This document shows, one piece after another, positions 20,401 through 24,145 of a DNA stretch of 25,524 nt (position 1 is its first letter; each line of letters starts with the position of its first letter). Where the stretch lies: the NCBI GenBank assembly GCA_017443885.1, contig JAFSXW010000019.1, positions 1 through 25,524 on the forward strand, in the 5' to 3' direction. Under the pieces are notes generated by a model that was not told where the DNA came from, did no database searches, and saw nothing but the letters and a program-made list of their open reading frames with translations. Origin of the DNA: Clostridia bacterium (GTDB taxonomy: Bacteria; Bacillota; Clostridia; Christensenellales; UBA1242). The translations under genes and the position numbers were made by a program.

Positions 20401-23191
20401 GATTGCCATTGAAATCTCCTGCACCGTTATCCATAATAAGACCTTGCGTAATTAATCCACTATTTACATCATAAAGGTTTATATAAGTTAAAGTGGAAGA
20501 CCCATTTGCTTCTGTGGTTGCTTGCAAATATTGTTTTGCAAGTGCTTCACTTGTAATAAAAGTTTGAGATGTTGAAGTAAAGTAGGTATAATTCTTAGTT
20601 GAATCATTAGAATCTATTTTTTCAACTTGGCACAAGTTTTCATAAGCGTTTGTTGAATAATACATTTTTATTGATTTGTATTGCCTTAGTTTGTAAGATG
20701 TTGTGTTTTCAGAAACGGAAACAATTATGCAATATTTATATTCGCTTTCCGCTTCAAGTGAATTATAGTAAGTATTGTAGGTAACTTTATTGTTGCTGTC
20801 TACGCTAGAATCGCGATAACTATATGTGAAAACTCGATTATTATAGAAAATATTTTTTCTTGCTGAATCAAAGGTTAATGCACTTTCAGAAACAGCATTT
20901 TCGTTATAAGTGTAATAATTATCTTCAGTGGCGTTATAATAAATATTGCTTTTGCCACTTGCCTTATATACTGCATGAGAAGATATTTCAGGTGTGTTTA
21001 AATTATAGGCAGTGAGCAGGCTATTTTCAGGAACCACAATTGAAAGGATGATGTTTGTTGTAACATATCCGTGCATATCTTCTTTTGTTGAAACGGTTTT
21101 AATAATTTCGTATGGCACATTTGAATTTGCTAAATCTTCGGCTGTTCCAGCTGTGGCTCTTTTAACAACAACATTAATGCTTGAAGATTCTTCAAATTCA
21201 GTTCCAATTACGCCACATAAAACTTTATCTGATTGCTCAACAAACAATGTTTTTGTGATGCTTCCATTAAAGTTTACATTTTGCATTGTGGCATTATGGA
21301 AGGAATATTGAATATTGTTATCGCTATCTTGTTTGCTAAATATAAGGCACATATTATGCTCTAAACCTAAAACGCTAAAATTAGAGCCGTTAATATTAAT
21401 GGTGATAGAAATTGTTCTGCCATCATCTTTTGAAAGGGTGATGGTTTGGGTTTCTTTTGTGATAGTGCCACCATCGAGTTTTATAATTGGAGTAAACACT
21501 TGACCATCATCGAAGATATCGGTTAAAGAATAAACATCGGTTGTGTCGGTTTTATACACACCATAATTTGAACCATTAACAAGATGATAAGTGTTTCGGT
21601 CAACCCCAATTGCGTAAACACCGATAGTGTAGCCATCTAGAAAATGATTAGAATTAGAATTAAAGAAATCATCGCCTGCAAAAACAGTTCCAGATTGTGT
21701 GAAGTTCTTTACTTTTGTAAAGTTTGCATAAAAAGTAAATCCGTTTAAATTGCGATTTGCCACAACGGTAATAGTAGAAGGGGATTTATCTTCTTCCACT
21801 AAATTTAAAACATCATTTTCTTTAGATGTTTTTGCAATATTTAAGGTTTCATAGAATAGATTGTTTTTATTTAAACTAGAAACTTTTGCGTTTGAAGAAA
21901 TAAAAGGTATTTTAGAGTTTGTGTTTTCTCCGTTATAATAAGTTACCACATTAAACACATTGGCGTTTTCATTTTCTAAAACAGCGGTGCGTGAAATTTC
22001 TTCATTTATAAAATTAAAATACGAAGATATTTTTGAAGGCAGGGTGTTAGCTAAAGCAGAATAGCCGGTGGCTTTTTTGTTTGTTGTAAAACTAGAAAGT
22101 GCATAATCTGAATTTTCGGTTAAATTTCTAGAAACATTAACAACTCTTCCTTCTGGGAAATAGCCTTCTAGGTAAGTAACAACTCCATCATTTGGATTTG
22201 GAGTGATGGTTTTGCTGATTTTATTAAAATAATATGCGTTTTCGTTATAAGTTAAATAGCCAACATTTTTAAGGTCGTCTGCACTATTAGGAGAATAAAC
22301 CGAGAATGCAAGTTTTACGGCTGTGTAGGTAAGGGTAGAAGAATATGCACTATTTCCCCTAGTGTCAGTATTAGATATTGCACGAACTTTTATAGATCTT
22401 GTGGTTGCCGTGCCTCTTAATTTTGGGTTGAACACAACCACATATTTTTCTTGTGGTAAAAATTGTTCAACAGAACCAACAGAATATTTGCTTTCGCTCT
22501 TTTCAATTCTAATATAATCTGAAGAATATCTATTGCCACCATCTTTACTATCTGTAAAATAAATGGCATTTGTATTTAAAACTGTTTTGCCACTTGCGTC
22601 TTGTTCGTAAAGATAAACGCTACTATCAATTTTCAAATAGAAAGTGATAGGCGTTCCATCAACAACAACTTCATAGCTAGGGTATGTGATATAATTTATA
22701 TTGCTAGGAACAAGTCTATAAAGAATAATGCCATTATCACCAATCCAATTTGTTCCGTTATACGAAGGGGTGGCTCCACGATAAGTGTGATCAACAATCC
22801 ATTGTCTATCATTATCTATTAAAGTTTTTTTAGCAAATATAGAAGCGGGGTTTGCGGTATAAAAGTTTTGCCCAACATATTGCTCATCGGCAAAAGGATA
22901 GTATGTGTTTGCACTAGAAACATAATAAGAAAAATTCCAAGAAATAGAACCAGTGATATTTGGATCTATTTCTTTTTCGCTAGAGCCACTAACTTCTTTT
23001 GCATAGTTGTAATAAAGTTCAGGCGCTTCAATTCTTAAATTTCCACTATCGTCAAATGAAGCGTTATTTGTTTCAATGCCTGCATCGCAACCAACAAACA
23101 TGGTGATAGATGCCACAAACAAAATAAGCACCATTAAAACTCGTGCCAAAATTGATTTTGAATTTATTGTTTTTCTTTCCGCATTTCCCAT
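2405..23191 (-). CDS. Giant secreted lipoprotein with InlB B-type repeats (6,928 aa)
   Basis: One uninterrupted frame of 20.8 kb. The N-terminus is a lipoprotein signal: basic n-region (ERKTINSKS), hydrophobic core (15-31) and FVGC box with the lipidated Cys at residue 35. Residues 36 to ~1,750 are Tyr/Asn/Ser-rich, beta-looking and unassigned. From ~1,760 to ~6,450 come about 20 diverged modules with the InlB B-repeat signature: a junction such as IEARYAKTVSISV or IIAKFSQTRTFNI, then PxxGYxL, then a FIGYY/FVGWF-type motif (near 2114, 2979, 3680, 3889, 3990, 4110, 4227, 4354, 4467, 4665, 5140 and 5265). A helical insert lies at ~2,690-2,790. Residues ~6,450-6,830 look helical, followed by a Gly/Ala-rich hydrophobic stretch (~6,837-6,916) and a short polar end. 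It is likely an adhesin-like or structural cell-surface protein. The start is supported by a good ribosome binding site. No catalytic motif or LPXTG signal was found. Confidence 0.88.
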   Translation of the reverse strand: MGNAERKTINSKSILARVLMVLILFVASITMFVGCDAGIETNNASFDDSGNLRIEAPELYYNYAKEVSGSSEKEIDPNITGSISWNFSYYVSSANTYYPFADEQYVGQNFYTANPASIFAKKTLIDNDRQWIVDHTYRGATPSYNGTNWIGDNGIILYRLVPSNINYITYPSYEVVVDGTPITFYLKIDSSVYLYEQDASGKTVLNTNAIYFTDSKDGGNRYSSDYIRIEKSESKYSVGSVEQFLPQEKYVVVFNPKLRGTATTRSIKVRAISNTDTRGNSAYSSTLTYTAVKLAFSVYSPNSADDLKNVGYLTYNENAYYFNKISKTITPNPNDGVVTYLEGYFPEGRVVNVSRNLTENSDYALSSFTTNKKATGYSALANTLPSKISSYFNFINEEISRTAVLENENANVFNVVTYYNGENTNSKIPFISSNAKVSSLNKNNLFYETLNIAKTSKENDVLNLVEEDKSPSTITVVANRNLNGFTFYANFTKVKNFTQSGTVFAGDDFFNSNSNHFLDGYTIGVYAIGVDRNTYHLVNGSNYGVYKTDTTDVYSLTDIFDDGQVFTPIIKLDGGTITKETQTITLSKDDGRTISITININGSNFSVLGLEHNMCLIFSKQDSDNNIQYSFHNATMQNVNFNGSITKTLFVEQSDKVLCGVIGTEFEESSSINVVVKRATAGTAEDLANSNVPYEIIKTVSTKEDMHGYVTTNIILSIVVPENSLLTAYNLNTPEISSHAVYKASGKSNIYYNATEDNYYTYNENAVSESALTFDSARKNIFYNNRVFTYSYRDSSVDSNNKVTYNTYYNSLEAESEYKYCIIVSVSENTTSYKLRQYKSIKMYYSTNAYENLCQVEKIDSNDSTKNYTYFTSTSQTFITSEALAKQYLQATTEANGSSTLTYINLYDVNSGLITQGLIMDNGAGDFNGNPNVIYMFDRDANLNIVITTYSLDKDSCTLTDSSVNVVAYKSNLTYTYGDGENEEKQDVYFYYDISSIKTNGEEKYYYTAPIGMSNGAVDSWFYKFDTDSSEVINSVKLGSDIIANRSDTNNANLYNIMGEKIVGHFYYYTLPVLKTNAQVRQYSGTTEINTGYKLRFTNDVEYVSNKTGETVSHESGTYADINDIFYNEGYSISVDITTESAFKKVNLNKNEYRVYFDPSDFSFKVLDVNGADVSSTFSIWDFKTRDSFYTANGNKVSLPDNTYTFSLNGTNVSDFKASGDYICSGFSGGFTYQISIQYSAIELESRNYVEVKCVKEGSNYKWVKIENLAETTIHNSDLTKYAFFPEISIKPNTASAEKVYLALKQSTNAYKIIDTDEISFNLLASYKVDGTLLIDGTPSADNIVTLDAVTDYGLSTTVNREAYILNEKTNQKTQIMIWGKYIPTSNPKEPIIYPTFSNLIDDYDDALSYIFGSTAYFYDIDYSSEKAIREGFMGVNFLSGSPYPNPVIYLSVRHKINEYSTVEIAVDIKEAYFVEIMADKLENNSSSMVENFETYSFKDTMANIDVNDYINNIYYVLYKQSLTSISAFKLDLSDITNPKIDSNFAEKYPDGKILKINEIAVNEETGLIYFTDKINANGEYENLVYVETTEEYAEITITTGTSTRFFRTLSESECFAWRTSKKFIKDAGYFDVHGYSIDKLTGEIVLNSGELDINEVCKELNGIVLGSVYNQKNNYNYDKVIIAGTTSAYRTSLDATSYTGKIDALNSDIFGFSKMTSIPILDSFDAKSTYFLKGKECAMLIADPLVETEQGTSYRFLEWRVYSRYNSGIIYYDQYETEVKLGINRFANTLCFSPENSGYYIILPVYERIFNISIATEVENGPQNQGGSVVVYYKDGFISNLDETIKTDVFSIEYLKTLLGAKYGYYYKEITYTPYAYFGSNNEELEVENEIFLSSSSLIWVFEYGTNAYGVFSDGENITIEPVAIQSPSINASYTLEDLTSLYEDANKVKYKKVFPLAFTGTRYSININSNRIFYVKNVAFSAQTKLAMPSANSNITNDITYNLYEQNGYLYVINGVSTQVLPGTTSYSILFDAESPIARVYEDKINVVSTKPQIHAIENDYYISKDGGIMSGELAYDENGNLETHLKYKTTYIDRGSEVMLVALPDEGYRLLDWYDENGVRLASKFESDSKYYNEDERIIKAKLINGNYYYYEDEVEEGESLLVPQNMLSKVRGYYINTGSSAHKNYVQVFYSASYDNYYYDSTFTVPVEEKYLYATINGRITNIVSVLTHYDAILASETVESDGTSRYFLNNMEVYKNGDNFYTSYHTGNITVSGNTLVIKSIHTNIKFVAVYREIYKALILTDDEEDFGVSIAGVYYYSSSSSSNNDSTTDLTLANRINENGSPIGVITLGDGETESSIAEKGNDLLVSGRRIDANKFTLFVSEDEEKSANILDYSTISNLINSKKDDEYNGYIATEVLDFGFSGNAYQFITNETDNKIKNLKKALAPEGETLALDNLYFDTNTTLLIVVRTAATSPLSMHTLGLAIENNLVPIIYPTQKYISDNLTKAEYISSSSSGLASSFKANYLYYVFKLTLDRNPENEYADLLTHETRTISTTLDILTGRYNDFYSKYYDVILTLNSNPDENGNIVSNSVKIRWTDYFNVLSNGSTESYEFKNGISFVSNVFSSLVEDIIKDENTKNIMINNISGLTNARYRHIVDFIDYLNTDILGYTKNNLIISDITLSSEYLNSISSSLKTLKTKTASNSEEQEILNSRINNIVSEIENLVELNLVSFNEITSEISAKSIRAANINNLLSAETIYNSLNTILVKIDALIGENDANKDKLLDEPHATRVTTIENSKVIETEEDYNSLKNYYYYRFFPHTLVGDGSVNIINLSSIKLYTFSISSLTIDGFDADGKPIYASEENSHKLGNDNGEFVFYTGVGTNGRTYVGSITPETNKIYYYNGKLVSSGALSGMEFTNKYVDLSPDYQTDKLNNFYVYKDFMLAENTIFLMEGLKDTTAKNGYTFMGWYMQKHITKIPYRFFDLDGNLIETINTSVNFGVVKDSNGNLAVYDKTAPLDDNGNYKILLVDKDHFATIKSSVSDETIKKQIYYVDEQTLTLYHLEYVASSLALLKAVEPSKYQYREWSSLELVSSSYKYPLVAVANSDTIISAIFKRNVDVNFSYNPIEASVNTSASVDSFNKPLKYTTIKTKNGETTTLGVYENKEDAYNAFTTAYEEDKGNYYSINISGKFYIDATPTFTITPVGGYRLKGIYNEDNIITDISANKTQIIFSNENTLGTTSTQLVYDCDNALVGSFDNTNLAGVVYATVVLNNIINTSDLSITALNLSAKFEKVVLVYTQIEGFSTINNQTKNQTPSTYNFIIYNGSEKAFTVNGTSAEGLSSYENIYFDSRYLVGSLSLINAYIDTAKYGSIDAYTLLNAGIMEEGFIEDWLLAMCVYVKELDYASENNLSSVNAIESSVVEKLTQQAKESSLYKELLSYFAKTSANKTYYLSLANTNLVLYGYFDNTFTDSTPILVQTIKNDGENNFDHWYLNAQMPSSISGEESALSLNDNVSFPTIHEIKFETDNSEYNKKYVLSKNNLVYFMRGVFEENHTVKIGFSFSNNIKDEFKTLEEMGAINPDNSFNELISFTYTGIKYASESSDLNINTTTSLSETSDSTNGIISTKFHTGHYGTGTQFTLNLTNKFIVIENDNTYENGEFVAGDIYAFIGYMVNGKLVSTDLHYTTTDSNIESINALFVKINKVEITNIDGGSFINMQKLNIQSTVALFNQTKYLSEVYGYYEAGNYYYAICGQGIVFSVTPDDGYVLENVYYTDPENTSNFKSVENITSNNSFKIEFLVDSIVKLDLKEGFLLVVDQLVFKNYYETTKGVLLTNKTLYEVYKNDNTNKSTAPFLFAKGSNITLTYLSNDDYSFIGYYINNKLIDSSALVKENGKISYTFEITGNTVVEIRLVKNINLRILSYVGNTTSSISRVEVKNKTTALTLYNGDTPVNNGITFKAGEIINANIISNLNAGFVGWFMYAENNGTSEEKLISTNVNFDFTINSDDPFLNDNTATIIAKFSQTRTFNITKELEKVAHSAGANENKIYDLIISYTNKYGNEITTNLGTASSTTINALVGTKINTTAIIEQDQLENYYFEGYYTNGFISTYEEDYSIEVTSSLSSTTATNIEANFTQGLVLSLTRRLNDDPYLGSLISINANYNPAAIQEGKTLNSNKESIRVGLKESEGNATDVIIVGEVDEENEISSSVVFIGYFINNIDASTLSYCDVSGAKLTILNAKQNLTSTFNSDVKNILIEARYALTASITFRRIIDDSASLDAELNKHLSTSMLVSTLSSTGKIESTLVSLQEESFKTIPNVYKNTTLALTASKYAGYEFIGFRVKPQNSQNSTFITKFDENNTDDIVYYYLDNEYKHNGNIDAYNISYTIEAYYSKCYNIVYVGTVMGSSSASVTFNPYGKDAINETTINPAYVKQYKSEVEKVNILSSAGGYEFIGYYDYAGNKISKLGTEEPVYAKDLINTVSSASYKNNQIFIEARYAKTVSISVESFDKFGNKVNEDNYNLPYGVSTTISSSDNSFKAWGLPSLDGSNRIVAYYSTEQDLEILPLENKTYYALCDNSVHIGEFTNSSNVYSVLIGNSTTTGYLPSGPYDTPVDDNLKTKYLKITLDSSEWHIDSVEVDYKEAYKAGFAFIGWVGSAKYAIGGDEYYFPISNNLKLNTSEHLFNNVYAVFAPTSNFNVSLSGDEGSYTAIIQNSTTYSSPYPLFVDNAENGGFTLKFFNDHTSHSISATTINDDYIVNISGNDITAKRKNKIIDLPYYVSNDESRVAYLEDISDYMVTNDTPTNNIADLVSAKNITNTLNSTSNAKPTISIGTYQNGTIKIYDSSNTEISNLNDITLFDNLKIESIANENYYLDHYIVSRKFDYNTRLSDLDYDGSKESNSAEINYIYLPHFALKILDGEIEITPVFKKNFSVVIDKSKTGVNDCGNTNLVNTTSENNNLSAKQLDIVADEDYRISAIIINGNVTSFDYNESLANNSTLYTNGSDTIVTLKNSAMAENADDANRTYLTNLSLLIESDQDVDINVIYNKVVSLNIYDGRTLAEGKEPSEVINKTIYVDNSSINTSTLVKTNKPITPSAINSIIENIYEDETLTTKFLAPKQNQTFIGYFYNNKAIPASGLDISNNSAYDLVATFATSYEIEFYIALVDENNNQINDTLNNANKSVYNTPIDGFSATITRLKDADSMASDVETSALLKDDGDNLAVYNTTILQFNDNDNFVLNVYGNNYFVFVGWFNQNNQKISSSEAINPNAYTGENNLTKLTARYKEEVRTITVKQNYLKDAETTPQTNLYIAKSSTETLFSLNDIASDTANKYVFNIGARNVTIRRNNIGKKVYFNIRYSVASSELQDSFYLIDKSFAETLGNYEYTNDIGQLYRFKNITRENDMLLSNYTSGMPFGTINLEDFYTNQDLNFNVFNMFKLQYTIAISDINASDLNDIALKVYENGILTKEIKGLAPDTTYNNASINMWITEGTLVTITATPTDAFCSIGYSTSLPLFSSTGNAFSYDESVLLESTKIIGDLTKETWENNYTTKGFSDLYNLFNNIYEASNLTAKVNSISAYSYVAKSSTYFIADYYPIFTYSQKYINAAMASTDTLSNLTATSGNSYSSTFAITQTTPDAYAIFTYNSDVATILNVLDKNNNIIKLSGSGLTTFNNTTDDLSEFIENFEITSKQTDVVSVTDNYSENGLKLITEQLANVSIKAGYFDAVSNYINNYKSYIFNKYRTLYDNDFPLYLAELAKLKASTEDIDGTLTASYNDLLVSLFSEHNNETISSYETDYTDLNDEQIILNSYAQSNLRIGDLITVKTKPNAQNSSNYFFKGFIIVNSASVCNTNTFASGKQNEEISNYTSYQLIALEDLGSPDDDGYYSYSLRLSGDTQIVALYEKLLLQVQVRLKSLPETLRETYQNFVSSAGDNRDSLLEQTINGVNVLTDKNSVSGKLTSNSQLIVQYNSPAIVTTLNYPFSSLIGYTTAQDYSPSTYLIEGGESKTLDDVNNIFKDAKEVIKLAPKVLQLINPSYARNNLYINKVTDNMIIGAYFSEMSYTISIKIQETELVVVDNGSGSEEVGFVYIKNYNDNGEVESLDEILTIKDENFTPEFDEHGLITNITNQEHTLLRLSKIRQDLISPIFSLTPSGEFEEDGQTPIYYLMYQTNKPVINATYDDISGKYTYSKVKITFASHPTDEMDEDGNIIMNRLSAEEILSKNLFFAETNIALNGSHEPQNVAIYFDASRNALGTEISVKKNLITISQNNKRAIDINNMKGVTITPLNHNNEPIYYNDRNEPVDALGEPMEDSVVTNYRIDVLITALGSSGFPSIKIKMNSPSGDTTIVPYSYDNSDYLNKLKNLTEQDLTSNLSIWANPNNLDLNYISGFYNEVYKNTNLFTDQNFKQENFNFDLTLVYAKLSTPVRATLEVETDEGYAKSYDLTNKTNSKTYEKDINAIKKELTRYELFVLSNGAYIQNKIFELFELITKNETDKALFNNCYNLLDFMNNFARATYFKENVKTTYTFFTNETETETNALLKSYYSNDDIMEITNIKQSFENVITRLHKESLLPESFSLATLFNVRRENIFGYFTGQTLEEDLLTNLVLDNDGKAITLEKFENKFMPITYTIDNSGNEFTYDKSSTSSFNEFYVTTGDMCIMVSELAQKYQRQQNIEYNRSGSVKKAIQAYLYYNEASMKFYEEEKLGRFTYTYKNTSPLDSDLDTNKLIDTWSKLRRIMSAIFNKVHEFDDTFITTLTTATAPTGIHLSTLGTTGLKSVVYVYNAKSTQSPHRIPIIKVSGWEGGQMPTDDVWATVGTVTAGVIIVAGIVALTIATGGLAGGGAIAGATGFAKFLAVLKVAGAVALKAVPIIAGGVIIGTIAITLISGLTAPLFNINWQYLNSITA
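2444..2683 (-). other. Gly/Ala-rich hydrophobic C-terminal segment of the giant lipoprotein
   Basis: Residues ~6,837-6,916 are almost free of charge, with only three Lys, and consist of Gly, Ala, Val and Ile runs (for example AGVIIVAGIVALTIATGG and AGGVIIGTIAITLISG). They are long enough for two or three membrane passes and are followed by about 12 polar residues. This is not a sortase signal. It suggests a second membrane anchor, or a glycine-zipper helix pair, at the end opposite the N-terminal lipid. Confidence 0.7.
3820..17790 (-). repeat. Diverged InlB B-like protein repeats within the giant gene
   Basis: This segment encodes residues ~1,800-6,450. Modules recur every ~87-127 residues where they are best kept (residues ~3,890-4,670). 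Each ends in a [FY]-[IV]-G-[YWF] motif such as FIGYYINNK, FVGWFMYAE or FIGYFINN and then a junction of the form [IL]-x-A-x-[FY]. Several have the family's PxxGYxL element (TPDDGYVLENVYY, TPVGGYRLKGIY, PDEGYRLLDWYDENG). The repeats are recognisable only as protein; I see no DNA-level tandem identity. Membership of the InlB B-repeat/Listeria-Bacteroides repeat family is from motif recognition. Confidence 0.7.
23087..23191 (-). other. Lipoprotein signal peptide of the giant protein
   Basis: Codons 1-35: basic start (ERKTINSKS...AR), hydrophobic core VLMVLILFVASITMFVG, then Cys35. FVGC fits the lipobox at Val, Gly and Cys; Phe at -3 is less common than Leu but tolerated. After the Cys comes DAG, and Asp at +2 would not be a sorting problem in a Gram-positive. 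Confidence 0.8.
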
Positions 23192-23200
23192 TTTATTTAA

Positions 23201-23205
23201 TCCTT
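23201..23205 (-). promoter_or_regulatory. Ribosome binding site of the giant gene
   Basis: The minus strand reads AAGGA, then 9 nt, then ATG at 23191. It supports this ATG over the internal Met20, which would cut away the basic part of the signal peptide. Confidence 0.75.
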
Positions 23206-23330
23206 CGTATTTAGTTTTTTCTTTTTTAATTTATAAATACTTTATAATATATAAATATATTATCATATTAAGTCGAATAAGCAAAATGAATTGCTTTAAA
23301 ATTAAAAAAAATATAAAAATTTTTTAATAT

Positions 23331-23348
23331 AAGACACACTGTTGTCTT
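23331..23348. promoter_or_regulatory. Operator-like inverted repeat AAGACA-N6-TGTCTT
   Basis: Perfect 6-nt half sites around CACTGT. It falls inside the spacer of the candidate giant-gene promoter (TAAACA/TATATT) and overlaps the -35 of the candidate plus-strand promoter (TTGTCT), where a bound regulator could affect both directions. Which protein binds it is not known. Confidence 0.4.
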
Positions 23349-23370
23349 GTTTAATTGTTTAAAATAAATT
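23342..23370 (+). promoter_or_regulatory. Candidate promoter for the sigma-like gene (LexA-box proximal)
   Basis: TTGTCT (23342-23347), a 17-nt spacer and TAAATT (23365-23370). Each hexamer matches 4 of 6 consensus positions. The predicted transcription start, near 23377, falls in the LexA-like box. Weak by sequence alone in such AT-rich DNA. Confidence 0.3.
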
Positions 23371-23384
23371 CGAACAAATGTTCA
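23371..23384. promoter_or_regulatory. LexA (SOS) box candidate
   Basis: CGAACAAATGTTCA matches 13 of 14 positions of the Bacillus-type LexA consensus CGAACRNRYGTTYC, including both invariant half sites GAAC and GTTC. It sits 121 nt before the start of the sigma-like gene and 180 nt from the start of the giant gene, just after a candidate plus-strand -10. The match and location are seen; SOS control is inferred. Confidence 0.6.
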
Positions 23385-23389
23385 ATAAA

Positions 23390-23444
23390 AACTTTTTTAA
23401 TTTTTTTGTAAAAAGTTGTCACAAAAGTGATTGTATTTTAATTT
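23390..23444 (+). promoter_or_regulatory. Inverted repeats and second candidate promoter before the sigma-like gene
   Basis: AACTTTTT (23390-23397) pairs with AAAAAGTT (23410-23417) across 12 nt, and TCAC-AAAA-GTGA follows at 23419-23430. The -35-like TTGTCA (23416-23421, 5 of 6) overlaps both, with TAATTT (23439-23444, 4 of 6) at 17-nt spacing. This could be a regulated promoter closer to the gene than the LexA-proximal one. Confidence 0.35.
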
Positions 23445-23491
23445 AATGGGTTACAATGTGGCTAAGAAAGCAAAAAAACTAAATAAAAAAA

Positions 23492-23496
23492 AGAGG
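23492..23496 (+). promoter_or_regulatory. Ribosome binding site of the sigma-like gene
   Basis: AGAGG followed by TTGAAAAA and ATG at 23505. A second ATG two codons on (23511) would be too far away for good spacing. Confidence 0.65.
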
Positions 23497-23504
23497 TTGA
23501 AAAA

Positions 23505-24143
23505 ATGGAAATGCAAAACAATAATAAGGTTTTATTATCGAAAAAAAACCGCAAAAAATACTTAATAAACATAAAAAAGTTGCAAAAAAATGATAAAAAT
23601 GGCGTTTTTGATAATTTATCTGCAGTTAAAGCAGAGGATAATAAAGTTGTTCTAGAAGAGTTTTTAAACATGAAAATTTGGGTAAAAACATTGCTTTCTA
23701 TTTTTGGAAGTTTGCCAAATATTATTAAACTAATTGATTCAATTTTAAGCAAAAATGCAACTAATCCTTTTGGAACTAGTATGTATGATTCCACAATGAA
23801 TCAAATAGATAAAGTTATTAATCTTTACGACCGAAAGAATAAAATGCTTAATATTTATTTGCTTATTAAAAAAATTATTAGTGATGCGAGTGAAGAAGAT
23901 AAAAAATTGATTAGTTATAAATTTGTGAACAAAATAACAATTCCTGCAATGGCTCAAAAATTTAATTGCACGCCAAGAAATGTTTTTAGAAAAATTAATA
24001 ATTTAATTGATAAATTAACTGCCAGCACAATAGAAAGAGGGTTTACAATTTGTTTTATTGAATCTCAGCTATCAAGTGAACCATGGATAATGGAACAATA
24101 TAATTCATTTAAAAACGAAGAAATAAAGAAAAAGCTAGTTTAG
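23505..24143 (+). CDS. Sigma-region-4/ArpU-like helix-turn-helix regulator (212 aa)
   Basis: The N-terminal ~55 residues are very basic and Lys/Asn-rich. Residues ~56-127 are helical (MKIWVKTLLSIFG, IDKVINLYDRKNKMLNIYLL). Residues ~129-172 contain a sigma-region-4-type helix-turn-helix: EEDKKLISYKF, then IPAMAQKFNCTPRNVFRKINNLIDKL (split here as a turn around NCTPRNV with recognition helix FRKINNLIDKL). No sigma region 2 is visible, so it is unlikely to be a full sigma factor. The plan resembles small phage late-transcription regulators of the ArpU/sigma-like type, which often precede terminase genes. It is divergent from the giant gene, has a LexA-like box upstream, and lies 1.2 kb before a terminase gene on the same strand. 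It probably controls one or both neighbours (inference). The family assignment rests on motif resemblance only. Confidence 0.75.
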   Translation: MEMQNNNKVLLSKKNRKKYLINIKKLQKNDKNGVFDNLSAVKAEDNKVVLEEFLNMKIWVKTLLSIFGSLPNIIKLIDSILSKNATNPFGTSMYDSTMNQIDKVINLYDRKNKMLNIYLLIKKIISDASEEDKKLISYKFVNKITIPAMAQKFNCTPRNVFRKINNLIDKLTASTIERGFTICFIESQLSSEPWIMEQYNSFKNEEIKKKLV

Positions 24144-24145
24144 GT

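Larger units (their letters stand above)
23192..23504. promoter_or_regulatory. Divergent control region between giant gene and sigma-like regulator
   Basis: A 313-nt, very AT-rich stretch without a gene. It must hold both divergent promoters. On the minus strand a possible giant-gene promoter is TAAACA (23348-23353), 16 nt, TATATT (23326-23331), which would give a leader of ~125 nt; an alternative -10 TATGAT lies at 23262-23267. The plus-strand candidates and the inverted repeats are listed separately. The only other open stretch is an 8-codon ATG frame at 23456 with no ribosome binding site. Confidence 0.5.

Noticed and set aside
2405..23191. Non-ribosomal peptide/polyketide synthase or tape-measure protein explanation for the giant gene
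   Set aside because: No carrier, adenylation or ketosynthase motifs. A lipoprotein signal and beta-rich repeats do not fit a tape measure, which is helical and not lipidated.
2405..23191. Alternative genetic code (TGA as Trp)
   Set aside because: All genes read through fully with the standard code, and Trp codons are TGG (for example in the terminase start).
23456..23482. 8-codon leader peptide (MWLRKQKN) before the sigma-like gene
   Set aside because: No Shine-Dalgarno motif and no attenuator-like hairpins follow it.
23462..23794. Minus-strand 110-codon frame opposite the sigma-like gene, with hydrophobic stretches
   Set aside because: Phe/Leu-rich because it reads the complement of Lys-rich codons. 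The sense gene has a ribosome binding site and a recognisable helix-turn-helix.
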